64,000 nt of DNA, from assembly GCF_017874545.1 (NCBI RefSeq), contig NZ_JAGGLT010000018.1, positions 1 through 64,000 on the forward strand. Direction: 5' to 3'. The first letter of the stretch is position 1. Each line of letters starts with the position of its first letter. The stretch is from Thermoanaerobacterium butyriciformans. Its GTDB lineage: Bacteria > Bacillota > Thermoanaerobacteria > Thermoanaerobacterales > Thermoanaerobacteraceae. A model generated the notes under the pieces. The model saw only the letters and a program-made list of their open reading frames with translations. It was not told the origin of the DNA and searched no databases. Below, piece by piece: positions 54,163 through 63,103 of this stretch. The position numbers were made by a program, and so were the translations under genes.

Positions 54163-55569
54163 ATGGGTAAATTATTGTCAACATATTTAATGCCACATCC
54201 ACCTATTATAGTGCATGAGGTGGGACGAGGTGAAGAACATAAAATACAAAAGACAATAGATTCTTTTGATACAGCATCCCGCAATATAGAAATTCAAAAG
54301 CCAGATACCATAATAATTATTTCGCCCCACGCATATGTTTTTAGTGATGCTGTTTCAATTGATTTTAGAGAAAAAATAGAAGGCGATTTGGGACAATTTG
54401 GCGCTTATAATGTGAAAATGGAGTTTCAGACTGATTTATCATTAGCCAATGACATAGTTAAAAATACAGAAATTGAAAAAATACCTATAGCAAAGATAGA
54501 TGACAAAATGATAAGTAGATTTAAGCTTTCAAAAAAACTTGACCACGGATGCATCGTTCCATTATATTTTGTAAAAAAACATTTCGAAACTTTTGAACTT
54601 ATAAGAATGTCCTATGGATTTTTGTCATTTGAAGATTTGTATAATTTTGGCGTTCAAATAGGGAAGTCCATCAGAGAAAGCGATAGAAATGTGGTATTTA
54701 TTGCAAGTGGTGATTTATCACACAAATTAACGCCAAACAGTCCTAATGGATATACACCGAAAGGAAAAGTTTTTGATGAGAAATTGTTGAACTTGCTAAA
54801 AGATTTTAAAGTGAAAGAAGTAATCAATATGGATAAAGAACTTATAAGTGATGCTGCGGAATGTGGGTTTAGATCCGTTTGCGTCATGTTGGGTGTATTG
54901 GATGGCTACAAGGTAAAATCTAACATTTTATCTTATGAAGGTCCTTTTGGCGTTGGATACGGTGTTGCCGAATTCATCCCCGAAAGTTACACAGGAATGG
55001 GATTATTAGATGAACTGTATAAAATAAAAAAAGAGAGAATAGATAATATAAGGAAATCAGAAGATGTTTATGTGAAGTTAGCGAGAGAAAGCCTTGAGTA
55101 TTATTTGAAAAACAACAGTATAATGGATGTACCGGATAATTTGCCAGATGAACTGATAAAAAATAAAGCAGGAGTATTTGTATCATTGCATAAAGATGGA
55201 GAATTAAGAGGGTGTATAGGCACCATATATCCTTCAAAGAATAATATCGCAGAAGAAATTATAAGAAATGCAGTTAGCGCTGGTACAGAAGATCCGAGGT
55301 TTTACCCTGTTGAGATAGATGAACTTGACGACATAGTGTATTCAGTTGACGTTTTGACAAAGCCTGAGAGTGTAAAATCAAAAGACGATCTGGATGCAAA
55401 AAAGTACGGCGTAATCGTAAGAAGCGGTTATAAAAGTGGGCTCTTATTACCAGATCTTGATGGGGTTGATACAGTTGATCAGCAGATATCTATCGCACTT
55501 AGAAAAGCTGGCATTGCACCGGATGAAAAGTATACTATTGAAAGATTTGAGGTTGTGAGGCATAAATGA
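54163..55569 (+). CDS. Memo-like/LigB domain fused to AMMECR1 (AmmeMemoRadiSam system A+B)
   Basis: A 468-residue fusion. Residues 1-275 are a class III extradiol dioxygenase/Memo-type fold ('[15 protein letters not shown]', '[10 protein letters not shown]', '[12 protein letters not shown]') with His residues in metal-site positions. Residues about 290-468 are AMMECR1 ('[15 protein letters not shown]' with the family's LRGCIGT, '[15 protein letters not shown]'). These two proteins and a radical SAM enzyme form the conserved but unexplained AmmeMemoRadiSam set. ATG 54163 follows TGGAGGT. The partner gene overlaps by four bases. Confidence 0.93.
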   Translation: MGKLLSTYLMPHPPIIVHEVGRGEEHKIQKTIDSFDTASRNIEIQKPDTIIIISPHAYVFSDAVSIDFREKIEGDLGQFGAYNVKMEFQTDLSLANDIVKNTEIEKIPIAKIDDKMISRFKLSKKLDHGCIVPLYFVKKHFETFELIRMSYGFLSFEDLYNFGVQIGKSIRESDRNVVFIASGDLSHKLTPNSPNGYTPKGKVFDEKLLNLLKDFKVKEVINMDKELISDAAECGFRSVCVMLGVLDGYKVKSNILSYEGPFGVGYGVAEFIPESYTGMGLLDELYKIKKERIDNIRKSEDVYVKLARESLEYYLKNNSIMDVPDNLPDELIKNKAGVFVSLHKDGELRGCIGTIYPSKNNIAEEIIRNAVSAGTEDPRFYPVEIDELDDIVYSVDVLTKPESVKSKDDLDAKKYGVIVRSGYKSGLLLPDLDGVDTVDQQISIALRKAGIAPDEKYTIERFEVVRHK

Positions 55570-56546
55570 AAGAAGCACTCTATTATGAAAAGATAGATAA
55601 TGATAGTGTACACTGCTTATTGTGTCCGCAAAATTGTATAATAAACGATGGGAATTATGGTTTTTGTCGCGCTAGAAAAAATGAAGGTGGAGTGTTATAC
55701 TCCGAAAATTATGGGAAAATCGCATCTATAGCTATGGACCCAATAGAAAAGAAACCTCTATATCATTTCATGCCAGGCAGCTACATACTATCTGTTGGTA
55801 CGTATGGTTGTAATCTTAGGTGTTTATTTTGTCAAAATTGGGAGATATCTCAACAAAGGCTGGAAGGAGAATACCTATCGCCAAGTAAATTGGTAGAAAT
55901 CGCCAAAAAACAGCAAGGAAATGTAGGAATTGCGTACACTTATAATGAACCATCCATCTGGTATGAATATGTGTTAGATTCTGCAAAAATTTCACATAAT
56001 GAAGGTCTTAAGAATGTGCTAGTAACGAATGGATTTATAAATATCGATCCTTTAAAAGAGCTCTTGCAATATATTGATGCAGTAAATATAGATGTAAAAG
56101 CTTTTTCTGATGAATATTATAAAAAAATATGTCATGGAAATCTGGAAAGCGTTTTGAAAATTGTTGAAGAAGCTGTGTTAAACTGTCATGTAGAAATAAC
56201 AACATTAGTGGTGACAGGAAAAAATGACGATTATAGTGAAATTGAAGAACTCTGCAAATGGATATCAAACATAAACAAAGATATCCCTATACATTTTTCT
56301 AAGTATTTTCCTCGATATAAAATGAAAAATCCAGAAACACCGATAAAAGAGCTTGAAGATATTTATGACATCGCAAAGAAACATCTTAATTATGTATATT
56401 TAGGCAATGTATCCGGATTCGACAACAATACTTATTGTCCTAATTGCGGACATCTCTTGATTAAAAGAAAAGGTTATGTTCATGTTGTTGGAATAGAAAA
56501 TAATAAATGCGGTAAGTGTGGGAAAAGCTTTTATGGATACACATAA
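55566..56546 (+). CDS. amrS: AmmeMemoRadiSam system radical SAM enzyme
   Basis: A 326-residue radical SAM protein. N-terminal cysteines in '[18 protein letters not shown]', the cluster motif CxxxCxxC in '[12 protein letters not shown]' near residue 86, and a C-terminal zinc ribbon ('YCPNCGHLL' and '[10 protein letters not shown]'). It resembles pyruvate-formate-lyase-activating-like proteins but belongs to the AmmeMemoRadiSam group. It starts in an ATGA overlap with the fusion gene, so the two act together. Reaction unknown. Confidence 0.94.
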   Translation: MKEALYYEKIDNDSVHCLLCPQNCIINDGNYGFCRARKNEGGVLYSENYGKIASIAMDPIEKKPLYHFMPGSYILSVGTYGCNLRCLFCQNWEISQQRLEGEYLSPSKLVEIAKKQQGNVGIAYTYNEPSIWYEYVLDSAKISHNEGLKNVLVTNGFINIDPLKELLQYIDAVNIDVKAFSDEYYKKICHGNLESVLKIVEEAVLNCHVEITTLVVTGKNDDYSEIEELCKWISNINKDIPIHFSKYFPRYKMKNPETPIKELEDIYDIAKKHLNYVYLGNVSGFDNNTYCPNCGHLLIKRKGYVHVVGIENNKCGKCGKSFYGYT

Positions 56547-56591
56547 TGCGGATTGTGTTATTTTAAAAGATTTCAACAATTGAGATGCTTT

Positions 56592-56651
56592 AAAATAAGT
56601 TATGATAAGTTATTAGTTGCATGATATAACTTATTATAACTTATTTTTAAT
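56592..56651 (+). terminator. Long terminator hairpin after the AmmeMemoRadiSam genes
   Basis: A 22-bp stem with one G-T pair (56592-56613, 56626-56647), AT-rich, then TTTAA. The rest of the 56547-56925 gap is AT-rich with a promoter at its end and no gene. Confidence 0.75.
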
Positions 56652-56861
56652 TTACAAATTAAACTAAATTGGTTAACAAAATTTAAATAAAAAATTATTA
56701 ACATCAGAGTCTGCTTAAAATTATAATAAAATATGGCAATTATAACAAGATCCATCGTTTCGAACTTGCCGTAAATACATATAGGGAGTTTACCTGAATA
56801 AGGGATGAAGTGCAGAAATGGTGGTTTTATATTGCAATTTTAAAAATATTGTTAAAAACTA

Positions 56862-56890
56862 TTGAATTTTATTACGGTTACTGATATAAT
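56862..56890 (+). promoter_or_regulatory. Promoter of the PadR module
   Basis: TTGAAT (56862-56867), 17 bp, TATAAT (56885-56890) with TGA before it. A short TAGT-N6-ACTA dyad (56897-56910) just downstream may be the PadR operator. Confidence 0.7.
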
Positions 56891-56925
56891 AATTATAGTA
56901 AGCGAACTAACTTGGAGGTGTAAGA

Positions 56926-57246
56926 TTGAGAGATAACGGGAAAGGCGGTGCGCTAACAGAAGTAACTTTTTACATTTTGCTTTCCCTGTATACACCAAGG
57001 CATGGATATGCTATTATGCAGTTTATTGAAGAAAAAACAGCAGGACGACTTTCTTTAGGAGCGGGAACACTCTATGGAGCATTAAATGCTTTGCAAAAAA
57101 AAGGATGGATTGCTTTTCACGGGGACAATGAGGGGAGAAAGAAAGAATATTTAATCACAAAAGCAGGCAAGGAAATTGCAAAGAAAGAACTGCTACGACT
57201 GCAAGAACTTATTCAGGTTGCAACTGAAATCATTGGGGAGGGGTAA
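56926..57246 (+). CDS. PadR family transcriptional regulator
   Basis: A 106-residue regulator with the PadR winged helix: 'FYILLSLYTPRHGYAIMQFI', 'LSLGAGTLYGALNALQKKGW' and a C-terminal dimer helix. TTG start with TTGGAGGTG upstream. PadR genes with DUF2812 partners usually act as auto-repressors of the module and respond to membrane stress or drugs. The DUF2812 gene follows 5 bases later. Confidence 0.93.
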   Translation: MRDNGKGGALTEVTFYILLSLYTPRHGYAIMQFIEEKTAGRLSLGAGTLYGALNALQKKGWIAFHGDNEGRKKEYLITKAGKEIAKKELLRLQELIQVATEIIGEG

Positions 57247-57251
57247 ACTTT

Positions 57252-57839
57252 ATGAGTAAAAAGTATCATCGCTTTTATGATGGTTTATTATCAGTGCAGG
57301 AAAATTGGCTGAACAAAATGGCGAAAAAAGGTTATCGCTTAGTTCGCACTGGTAAACTACTTTATGAATTCGAAGAATGCGCGCCGGGACAATTTGAATA
57401 TCGGATTGAGTTCATAGGTCATAAATCAAAAGAGGACGTAATAGATTATTGCAATTTCTTAGAGGATTTGGGTTATAAAGTGTTTTTCAAAAACATCAAT
57501 TTGAATTATTCAATTGGAAAATTACGTTATCGTCCATGGGCTGAAAAAGGTGGGCGAATAGCAACAAATTCAACAACGTTTGACCGTGAATTGCTTATTG
57601 TTGAGAAAAAAAACGATGGTAAGGAATTTGAATTGCATACTTCCTATGAGGATAAGTTGAAATACTGCAAATCTTTGAGAAACGCTTGGCTTTGGTTTTT
57701 TTTATTGTTTGCGATTTTGGGTTATGTGCAACGTTCCATTGTTTGGGGTATTGGCGGGTTACTCGTCCTTATTCCAATTATCGCGTATCAATCTGAAATT
57801 ATTAAAATCAGACACAATGCTAAGATAAGGGAGTGGTGA
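57252..57839 (+). CDS. DUF2812 domain membrane protein
   Basis: A 195-residue protein: a soluble N-terminal DUF2812 domain (about 1-110, 'KYHRFYDGLLSVQENWLNKM', 'GYRLVRTGKLLYEFEECAPG') and two C-terminal membrane helices (about 143-181). These pair with PadR regulators across Firmicutes; function unknown. ATG 57252 follows GGGGAGGGG. Its stop lies within three bases of the next start. Confidence 0.88.
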   Translation: MSKKYHRFYDGLLSVQENWLNKMAKKGYRLVRTGKLLYEFEECAPGQFEYRIEFIGHKSKEDVIDYCNFLEDLGYKVFFKNINLNYSIGKLRYRPWAEKGGRIATNSTTFDRELLIVEKKNDGKEFELHTSYEDKLKYCKSLRNAWLWFFLLFAILGYVQRSIVWGIGGLLVLIPIIAYQSEIIKIRHNAKIREW

Positions 57840-57841
57840 CT

Positions 57842-58273
57842 ATGCAAAACAAAAATAAATTATTTAATAGCAAAAAGCTTATTATTACATTAGTTGCTGT
57901 TATTGCTCTTGCGGCGATTATGCAATTTACTGGACTTGCTTCATTTGGTTCATATGCGAAGGTTCTCTTTTTTGAGAACAAGGGTGAAACTAACTGGGGA
58001 GCCCACTACTATATGCTTACTGGAAAGCTAAGCAAAATTTTGCACTTAGGCGATGAGAAATGTTACTTAGATATAAATGTTGAAACTGATGCAGGAAATA
58101 TCAGTTTGCTAATAAAAGGTGCAGATGGAACAACGTATTTTCACAAAAAAAATATACAAACGTCTTCATATAGTGTTACCGCAACTGGTACTGTAAGGGC
58201 AACTGTAATTGCAGAAGGGCATCGAGGTAGTTTTTCGATAGAAAAGCATAATGCCAAATCTACCAATCCCTAA
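57842..58273 (+). CDS. Exported protein of the PadR-DUF2812 module, unknown
   Basis: A 143-residue protein with a signal-anchor segment (about 13-34) and a small beta-rich outer domain ('DINVETDAGNISLLIKGADG'). The tail contains 'TVRATVIAEGHRGSFSIEKH'. No family recognised. ATG 57842 follows GGGAG. It closes the module; no terminator is evident downstream. Confidence 0.7.
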   Translation: MQNKNKLFNSKKLIITLVAVIALAAIMQFTGLASFGSYAKVLFFENKGETNWGAHYYMLTGKLSKILHLGDEKCYLDINVETDAGNISLLIKGADGTTYFHKKNIQTSSYSVTATGTVRATVIAEGHRGSFSIEKHNAKSTNP

Positions 58274-58503
58274 TTATTGGCAAAGTAGTGTTAATTCACT
58301 GGGAAATTAAAAATAGATATTATCCATATATTAAAATTAAGTAATCTCATATTTTTGCAAACATTTAAAACTATATTGACGTTCTTGATATATTATTAAT
58401 TTCTAACTACATATACTTATTATCAATCTAATTCATTATATAATCTGTTTTCTCACTTCTTCTAATAGCTGTTAAACACTATATCTATTTGATATTTTTC
58501 TTG

Positions 58504-58770
58504 CTTATCTTACCAATTCGTTTTTCAGACCTGCTTACGGTATCTTTTATTTCCGTAACAGCGTCATGGGAATGGAGTTGCCTGTACTGATGAAATGGTG
58601 TTATAGCTCTTTGCTAATGTGCAGGCAGCAAAAATGTGCTCTGCTTTCAAAAATAGCCATTGCCAGAATAACCGAAGGCAACAAGGAAAAGACAATAAAC
58701 AGTCTCTAATGACGGCTGGAAGTCATTCCACGAAAATCCCGTGCTTGCTTGCTATTTTAAGCAGCAAGAG
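58504..58770 (-). pseudogene. Decayed ImmA/IrrE-type metallopeptidase gene
   Basis: Reading the minus strand just after the ImmR-like gene, pieces of an ImmA-type protein occur in order but in different frames: 'ASKHGIFVE' (about 58726-58754), then 'KELxHHFISTGNSIPMT' (58562-58609) with a TAA stop where the ELGHH zinc motif needs glycine, then 'DTVSRSEKR' (58518-58544). At least two frameshifts and stops break it. ImmA normally cleaves the ImmR repressor of integrative elements. Recognised by eye only. Confidence 0.6.
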
Positions 58771-58778
58771 TGATATGA

Positions 58779-59159
58779 TTATTCCTTTCCTTTACCGTAC
58801 TTCCTTAAGATGAATTCCTTGAATTCTTCGAGGGCTTTTTTAGCTTCATCTGGAAGTTCTGACATTGGATCATCTGTTTTGTGGGTAGCTATGGTCTCTG
58901 TTTTATCTTTGGCATTGGAAGTATGGTTGTGCCTATGCTCAGTTCGACCAAGGAGATAATCAACGGATACATTAAAAAGATCGGCCATTTTTTGCAAAGT
59001 ACCCCATTCAGGGAACCTTTTTCCTTGTTCATAATGTGTTATTGCAACACGTGAAAGATTTAATTTTTCCGCAAGCTCTCGTTGAAGAAGTCCTTTTTCC
59101 TCTCGGAGCCTACGAAGCCTTTCCGGAAAACCCTCTCTATTAAAAATGATTTTAAACAC
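58779..59159 (-). CDS. XRE-family repressor, ImmR/Cro-CI-like
   Basis: A 126-residue regulator: HTH domain (about 10-65) with 'LLQRELAEKLNLSRVAITHY' and 'GKRFPEWGTLQKMADLFNVS', the 'DYLLGRTE' end typical of phage/ICE repressors, then an acidic helical tail. The start is unclear: GTG 59159 sits within the SD AAAGGAGTG. It is followed by a broken ImmA-like gene and faces a divergent XRE gene, the layout of ICEBs1-type immunity modules. Confidence 0.88.
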   Translation of the reverse strand: MFKIIFNREGFPERLRRLREEKGLLQRELAEKLNLSRVAITHYEQGKRFPEWGTLQKMADLFNVSVDYLLGRTEHRHNHTSNAKDKTETIATHKTDDPMSELPDEAKKALEEFKEFILRKYGKGKE

Positions 59160-59214
59160 TCCTTTCTGACAACATGCTCTATATGTTAATTATACCCACA
59201 TAGGTTACCTACAG

Positions 59215-59315
59215 CAACATTAAGTAACAATAAGGAACTTTTTTATCGAAAAGTGTGCCGATAGGACTTGACAAGTTACATTTTGTTACTTATAATTAAA
59301 GTAATAGTAAGTTAC
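59215..59315. promoter_or_regulatory. Divergent control region between the two XRE genes
   Basis: TTGACA (59268-59273), 17 bp, TATAAT (59291-59296) drive the plus-strand XRE gene. GTTAC or GTAAC sites recur around it (near 59204, 59223, 59275, 59285, 59313), some between -35 and -10, likely repressor sites. Confidence 0.7.
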
Positions 59316-59342
59316 GAGTTGGAACTTAGGGAGGTGGATAAA

Positions 59343-59636
59343 TTGAAACAATATAGTAAACTTGCTGAAATTCGAATTTCCAAAGGTTTAATACAGAAAG
59401 ATGTTGCCAAGGCAGCAGGTGTAACACGGGCTTTTTATACACAAGTAGAAAATGGAACACGGGTGCCGTCATTGAAAGCAGCAAAGGCAATGGCAGATAT
59501 ACTGGGGGTGTCACTGGATGTTTTTTTTGATGCTCTTGGAGTAACAAAATGGAACTCAAATGTAAAGATGAAGAAGGGACTAACTCCAAGGTCGTTAATT
59601 AGTAATTCATCAAAGGAGGTGATGTCTTGGAAATAA
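59343..59636 (+). CDS. Small XRE-family DNA-binding protein
   Basis: A 97-residue protein with an HTH domain ('YSKLAEIRISKGLIQKDVAK', 'TRAFYTQVENGTRVPSLKAA', 'DILGVSLDVFFD') and a basic tail. TTG 59343 follows GGGAGGTGGAT; the longer frame starts at the -35 box and cannot be translated. It is divergent from the ImmR-like repressor. Stands as the first early gene of the former element. Confidence 0.88.
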   Translation: MKQYSKLAEIRISKGLIQKDVAKAAGVTRAFYTQVENGTRVPSLKAAKAMADILGVSLDVFFDALGVTKWNSNVKMKKGLTPRSLISNSSKEVMSWK

Positions 59637-59866
59637 CAAGACGCCTATCTCTCATTGCTATGTATGCGGCAAAAACTTTAAGCATCTGAATGTCATTTAC
59701 TTTGCCAAAATCCACAACTACATCGACTGCGCGTAATGCCCAAAAGCCACAAAAACAGGCTGCGCAGATTTGTGTCGACCTCTATAGGTTATCAAAGAAC
59801 AAAGGTGATCCCTATGCTAGTCAAAGGCGTAATTGTTATCGGCCATTGTCGAGCTCCTTGAAGTAA
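59627..59866 (+). pseudogene. Broken gene for a small cysteine-rich protein
   Basis: A perfect SD (AAAGGAGGTGAT) precedes TTG 59627, which reads 'MEITRR' and stops early. In another frame the DNA reads 'CYVCGKNFKHLNVIYFAK' then 'YIDCA', a stop (59734), and 'CPKATKTGCA', and a third stretch returns to the first frame with 'QICVDLYRLSKNKGDPYAS'. Together they look like one small zinc-binding protein with frameshifts and a stop. A 58-residue open frame (59690-59866) covers the last part. Confidence 0.5.
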
Positions 59867-60153
59867 ATTTAGATGTTTTCCTTTGCCAGGGAGCTGAACC
59901 ATTGACTATGCAGGGGTGTTGGGTTGTTGCACACAATAGAAAAAATATATTGATAGATGAATTTTTTTAATGAAATTGAATAAGTTGATATTGAGGATAG
60001 ATGAGTTTACTTATCAGGTTATGAAAAGGATTAATTTTAAACTTATACAAAAACATTCTTTTAGTTGGATCAACTTTTGGGAGACATAAAGTGTACCCCA
60101 AAATTAAAATAAGCATAAACATCAATTCCTAAAAATATTTATAAAAAGGGGAG
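59867..60153. other. Intergenic stretch without a clear gene
   Basis: About 290 bases after the broken gene. It holds a 39-codon open frame (59970-60089) without a ribosome-binding site and no terminator or promoter that I can support. Probably decayed accessory DNA. Confidence 0.5.
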
Positions 60154-60270
60154 GTGCTTATATTTTATGACTTAAAATTCTTTGACTCGTATGGGTGGCT
60201 AAAAGTTTTCTTTGATGTGGAGAGGGCAGGAAAAATTAAAAATAAAAAAAGGAAGAGGGAGATTTTATGA
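60154..60270 (+). CDS. Possible 38-residue leader peptide before the ABC importer
   Basis: GTG 60154 opens a 38-codon frame, rich in Phe at first ('FYDLKFFDSYGWLKVFF') and very basic at the end ('KIKNKKRKREI'). Its TGA overlaps the binding-protein ATG as ATGA, which suggests coupling. The SD (AAAAAGGGGAG) touches the GTG, so initiation is doubtful. It may instead be the end of a lost gene. Confidence 0.3.
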   Translation: MLIFYDLKFFDSYGWLKVFFDVERAGKIKNKKRKREIL

Positions 60271-62072
60271 AGTTCAAAAAGCTTATAAGCATGGTACTTG
60301 TGATTTTAATGGTATCACTGCTTATAATCGGATGCGGCAACAATTCCAATTCCAACAAAACTTCTGAAAACAACAAGACAACGACAACAACTGAAACTGC
60401 TGTAAAACCTGGTGAAGCTACACCTAGAAATGAAACACTTTATATAAGTGGCTTACAATGGGGACCTCCTACGACATTTAATCCATTAAGCCCTAGCCAA
60501 ACTTCACTTCCATTGTCAGCTACAAGTATAGCAAGAGAGCTAACATATGAAACATTGTTTATGTACAATCAACTTGATGGAAAAATGTATCCACTCTTGG
60601 GGAAGACATATCAGTTTTCGCCAGACAATACGGTTTGTACCGTAACTTTAAACCCTGATGCAAAATGGAATGATGGTGAAAAAGTTACAGCTGATGATGT
60701 CGCGTATACTTTTGAGTTGGGCAAAAAATATCCCGTTTCATGGTCTAGCAACTGGAATTACCTTGATAGTGTTACTGCAAAGGACGACACAACTGTAGAA
60801 TTTAAATTAAAGAGCGACAATAAGAATCCTTTAATGGTTGAAGAAGCGCTAGAGTCGGTTTACATTTTGCCGAAACATGTTTGGACAAAGATAGAAGAGA
60901 AAGATAACAATGATTTCAGTAAAATTTCAAGTGAAGTAAATGCAAATCCTGTGGCGTCGGGACCGTACAAAGTCTTCTATTATGATAATACAAAGGTTGT
61001 CTTGATAAGAGACGACAATTATTGGGGTAAGGCACCTTCAATGTGGGGCAAATTGCCGGCACCAAAATATATAGTTCACAATATATTTAAAGATAATGCT
61101 GCCGGTGATACTGCTTTAAGGCAGAATCAGGTAGACGTTTCACAGCAATTTACACCGAATATTCAGACTTTTGGACCAAATATAAAGACTTATCTACCAG
61201 ACCCTCCATACTATATGCCGGGAGTTATACCTTGGCTGGTTATAAATGTCACAAAACCGGGACTTGACAATGCAAATGTACGTCGTGCAATAGCAATGGC
61301 CATAGATTACGATAAGATTGCGAAGAATGCCATGAGTGGCTATTCAGGAACGATGTCACCATCATTGATGCTGCCTCTTGATTCAGAGCAAAAACTTATA
61401 GATCAAAGTCAATTAGCACCTCTTCAATGGAAGTCCCATGATATTGATGGTGCCAATGCATTGCTGGATTCCATTGGTGCTAAGAAAGGACCAGACGGAA
61501 TAAGGGTGTTAAACGGACAAAAATTGTCGTTTAAAGTTGAGTGTCCAACTGGATGGTCTGACTGGAATGCAGCACTTGAAATTGTAGCATCGTCTTGCAA
61601 AGAAATAGGAATAAACGTTCAAACATATTTTCCACAACAGTCTGTTTGGAACAATGATATGCAGACAGGTAATTTTGATATGGGCATGTACTCATATCAA
61701 GGTATAGGAATATCTTCTCCTTGGGCACGTGCATATCAGGGAATGAGCTCAAATGGGTATGCTCCTATAGGTCAGACAGCTTATTTCAACTATGGCCGCT
61801 ATAAAAACTCTGAAGTAGATACTTTGCTAAATCAGATTCCAAACATAACAGATGAAACGCAATTGAAAGACGCGTGGACAAAGCTTAATGAGATTTACTT
61901 AAAAGAGGTTCCAATGATTGGCTTGATGTACAGGCCTGCTGACTTCTATACCGTTAATACTTCTGTTTGGAGCGGATTCCCTGTTGAAGGCGATGGCACA
62001 AATATACCTCCAAACATCTGCATGGATGGATATGGTGTAGCAGCTTTATATAAAATTCATTCTTCTAAATAA
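60267..62072 (+). CDS. ABC transporter family-5 substrate-binding lipoprotein
   Basis: A 601-residue exported lipoprotein: leader and lipobox 'LIIGCG' near residue 23, a Thr/Asn-rich linker, then a family-5 (OppA-like) fold. 'ETLYISGLQWGPPTTFNPLS' near residue 55 resembles the oligosaccharide-binding members known in Thermotoga more than classical OppA; 'NPVASGPYKVFYYDNTKVVL' and 'NVRRAIAMAIDYDKI' are family core. Ligand: oligosaccharide or peptide. SD GGAAGAGGGAGA. First gene of a full importer. Confidence 0.92.
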   Translation: MKFKKLISMVLVILMVSLLIIGCGNNSNSNKTSENNKTTTTTETAVKPGEATPRNETLYISGLQWGPPTTFNPLSPSQTSLPLSATSIARELTYETLFMYNQLDGKMYPLLGKTYQFSPDNTVCTVTLNPDAKWNDGEKVTADDVAYTFELGKKYPVSWSSNWNYLDSVTAKDDTTVEFKLKSDNKNPLMVEEALESVYILPKHVWTKIEEKDNNDFSKISSEVNANPVASGPYKVFYYDNTKVVLIRDDNYWGKAPSMWGKLPAPKYIVHNIFKDNAAGDTALRQNQVDVSQQFTPNIQTFGPNIKTYLPDPPYYMPGVIPWLVINVTKPGLDNANVRRAIAMAIDYDKIAKNAMSGYSGTMSPSLMLPLDSEQKLIDQSQLAPLQWKSHDIDGANALLDSIGAKKGPDGIRVLNGQKLSFKVECPTGWSDWNAALEIVASSCKEIGINVQTYFPQQSVWNNDMQTGNFDMGMYSYQGIGISSPWARAYQGMSSNGYAPIGQTAYFNYGRYKNSEVDTLLNQIPNITDETQLKDAWTKLNEIYLKEVPMIGLMYRPADFYTVNTSVWSGFPVEGDGTNIPPNICMDGYGVAALYKIHSSK

Positions 62073-62092
62073 AAAATAGAGGAGAGTTTAAG

Positions 62093-63097
62093 GTGAAAAG
62101 CTATAGAAAATATATGACAAGTAAAATTGTGTGGTACGTCCTAACTTTTGTAGTAGCTTTATTTCTGAATTTCCTTTTGCCAAGGTTGATACCGGGAAAC
62201 CCGGTATCAACCATTGTTTCAAAAATCACCAGCGGAATGGCAGATACAAATTCGATTAAGCGTGTTTATGAGACATTTGAGAAAGAATTTGGATTAAACA
62301 AGCCTATCTGGGAACAATTTTTAATATACGTTTCCAATCTTTTACATGGAAATATGGGCACTTCTTTTGGACAGTATCCGCGAAAGGTAACAGACATATT
62401 GGCAAGTTCAATCGTGTGGACAATAGGACTCCAATTGCCTGCAATTATTGTAAGCTGGATTCTTGGCAATGTTTTAGGGGTTCTAGCAGCTTACATAAAG
62501 AAGGGTTTTGATAAAGTCTTATTTCCAGTTTTTCTATTTATAAGTTGTATACCATCATTCGGGTTTGCTATAGTCCTAGTGTGGCTATTTGCTGTCGCAC
62601 TAAAAATAGCTCCAGCCAGTGGTGGATATGCATTTGACATGATTCCAAGTCCTACATTGTCATTCTTTCTTTCAGTATTACAACATTATCAACTTCCATT
62701 TTGGTCCATAGTTTTGGTAGGAATTGGTGGTCAGTCTCTTGGTATGAGAGAGATGTCTATATATGAATTAAATGCAGATTATGTCAAGTATTGTCGATTA
62801 TTAGGTCTTAAGGATTCAAAAATAGTGAGATATGTTTTTAAAAATGCAGTACTTCCGCAAATAACCGGACTAGCACTTTCTTTAGGTACAATGGTAGGAG
62901 GTGCACTTATTACAGAGATCGTTTTTAGCTATCCTGGTTTAGGCTCAGTGCTTTTTAACGCCATTGCTGCACAGGATTTTCCTCTTATATCAGGATGTAC
63001 TCTTTTAATCACTACAGGTGTTTTGATAGCTAATTTTGTTATAGATATAGTTTATGGTTTGATAGATCCTAGAATTAAAGTTGCCCAACAGGAGTGA
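62093..63097 (+). CDS. ABC transporter permease, DppB/OppB type
   Basis: A 334-residue permease with about six helices. Family-5 features: 'LPRLIPGNPVSTIVSKI' after helix 1, and the EAA loop 'YCRLLGLKDSKIVRYVFKNA' with 'LITEIVFSYPGLGSVLF'. GTG start 62093 behind AGGAGAGT. Pairs with the next permease as a heterodimer channel. Confidence 0.95.
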   Translation: MKSYRKYMTSKIVWYVLTFVVALFLNFLLPRLIPGNPVSTIVSKITSGMADTNSIKRVYETFEKEFGLNKPIWEQFLIYVSNLLHGNMGTSFGQYPRKVTDILASSIVWTIGLQLPAIIVSWILGNVLGVLAAYIKKGFDKVLFPVFLFISCIPSFGFAIVLVWLFAVALKIAPASGGYAFDMIPSPTLSFFLSVLQHYQLPFWSIVLVGIGGQSLGMREMSIYELNADYVKYCRLLGLKDSKIVRYVFKNAVLPQITGLALSLGTMVGGALITEIVFSYPGLGSVLFNAIAAQDFPLISGCTLLITTGVLIANFVIDIVYGLIDPRIKVAQQE

Positions 63098-63103
63098 TGA
63101 GAT

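Noticed and set aside
58619-58813. Plus-strand 64-codon open frame
   Set aside because: No SD, and it lies antisense to the broken ImmA-like gene, which explains the region better.
59970-60089. 39-codon frame ending shortly before TGTACCCCAAAATT, which resembles an insertion-sequence end
   Set aside because: No SD, no inverted partner for the end and no transposase. Not enough to call an insertion sequence.
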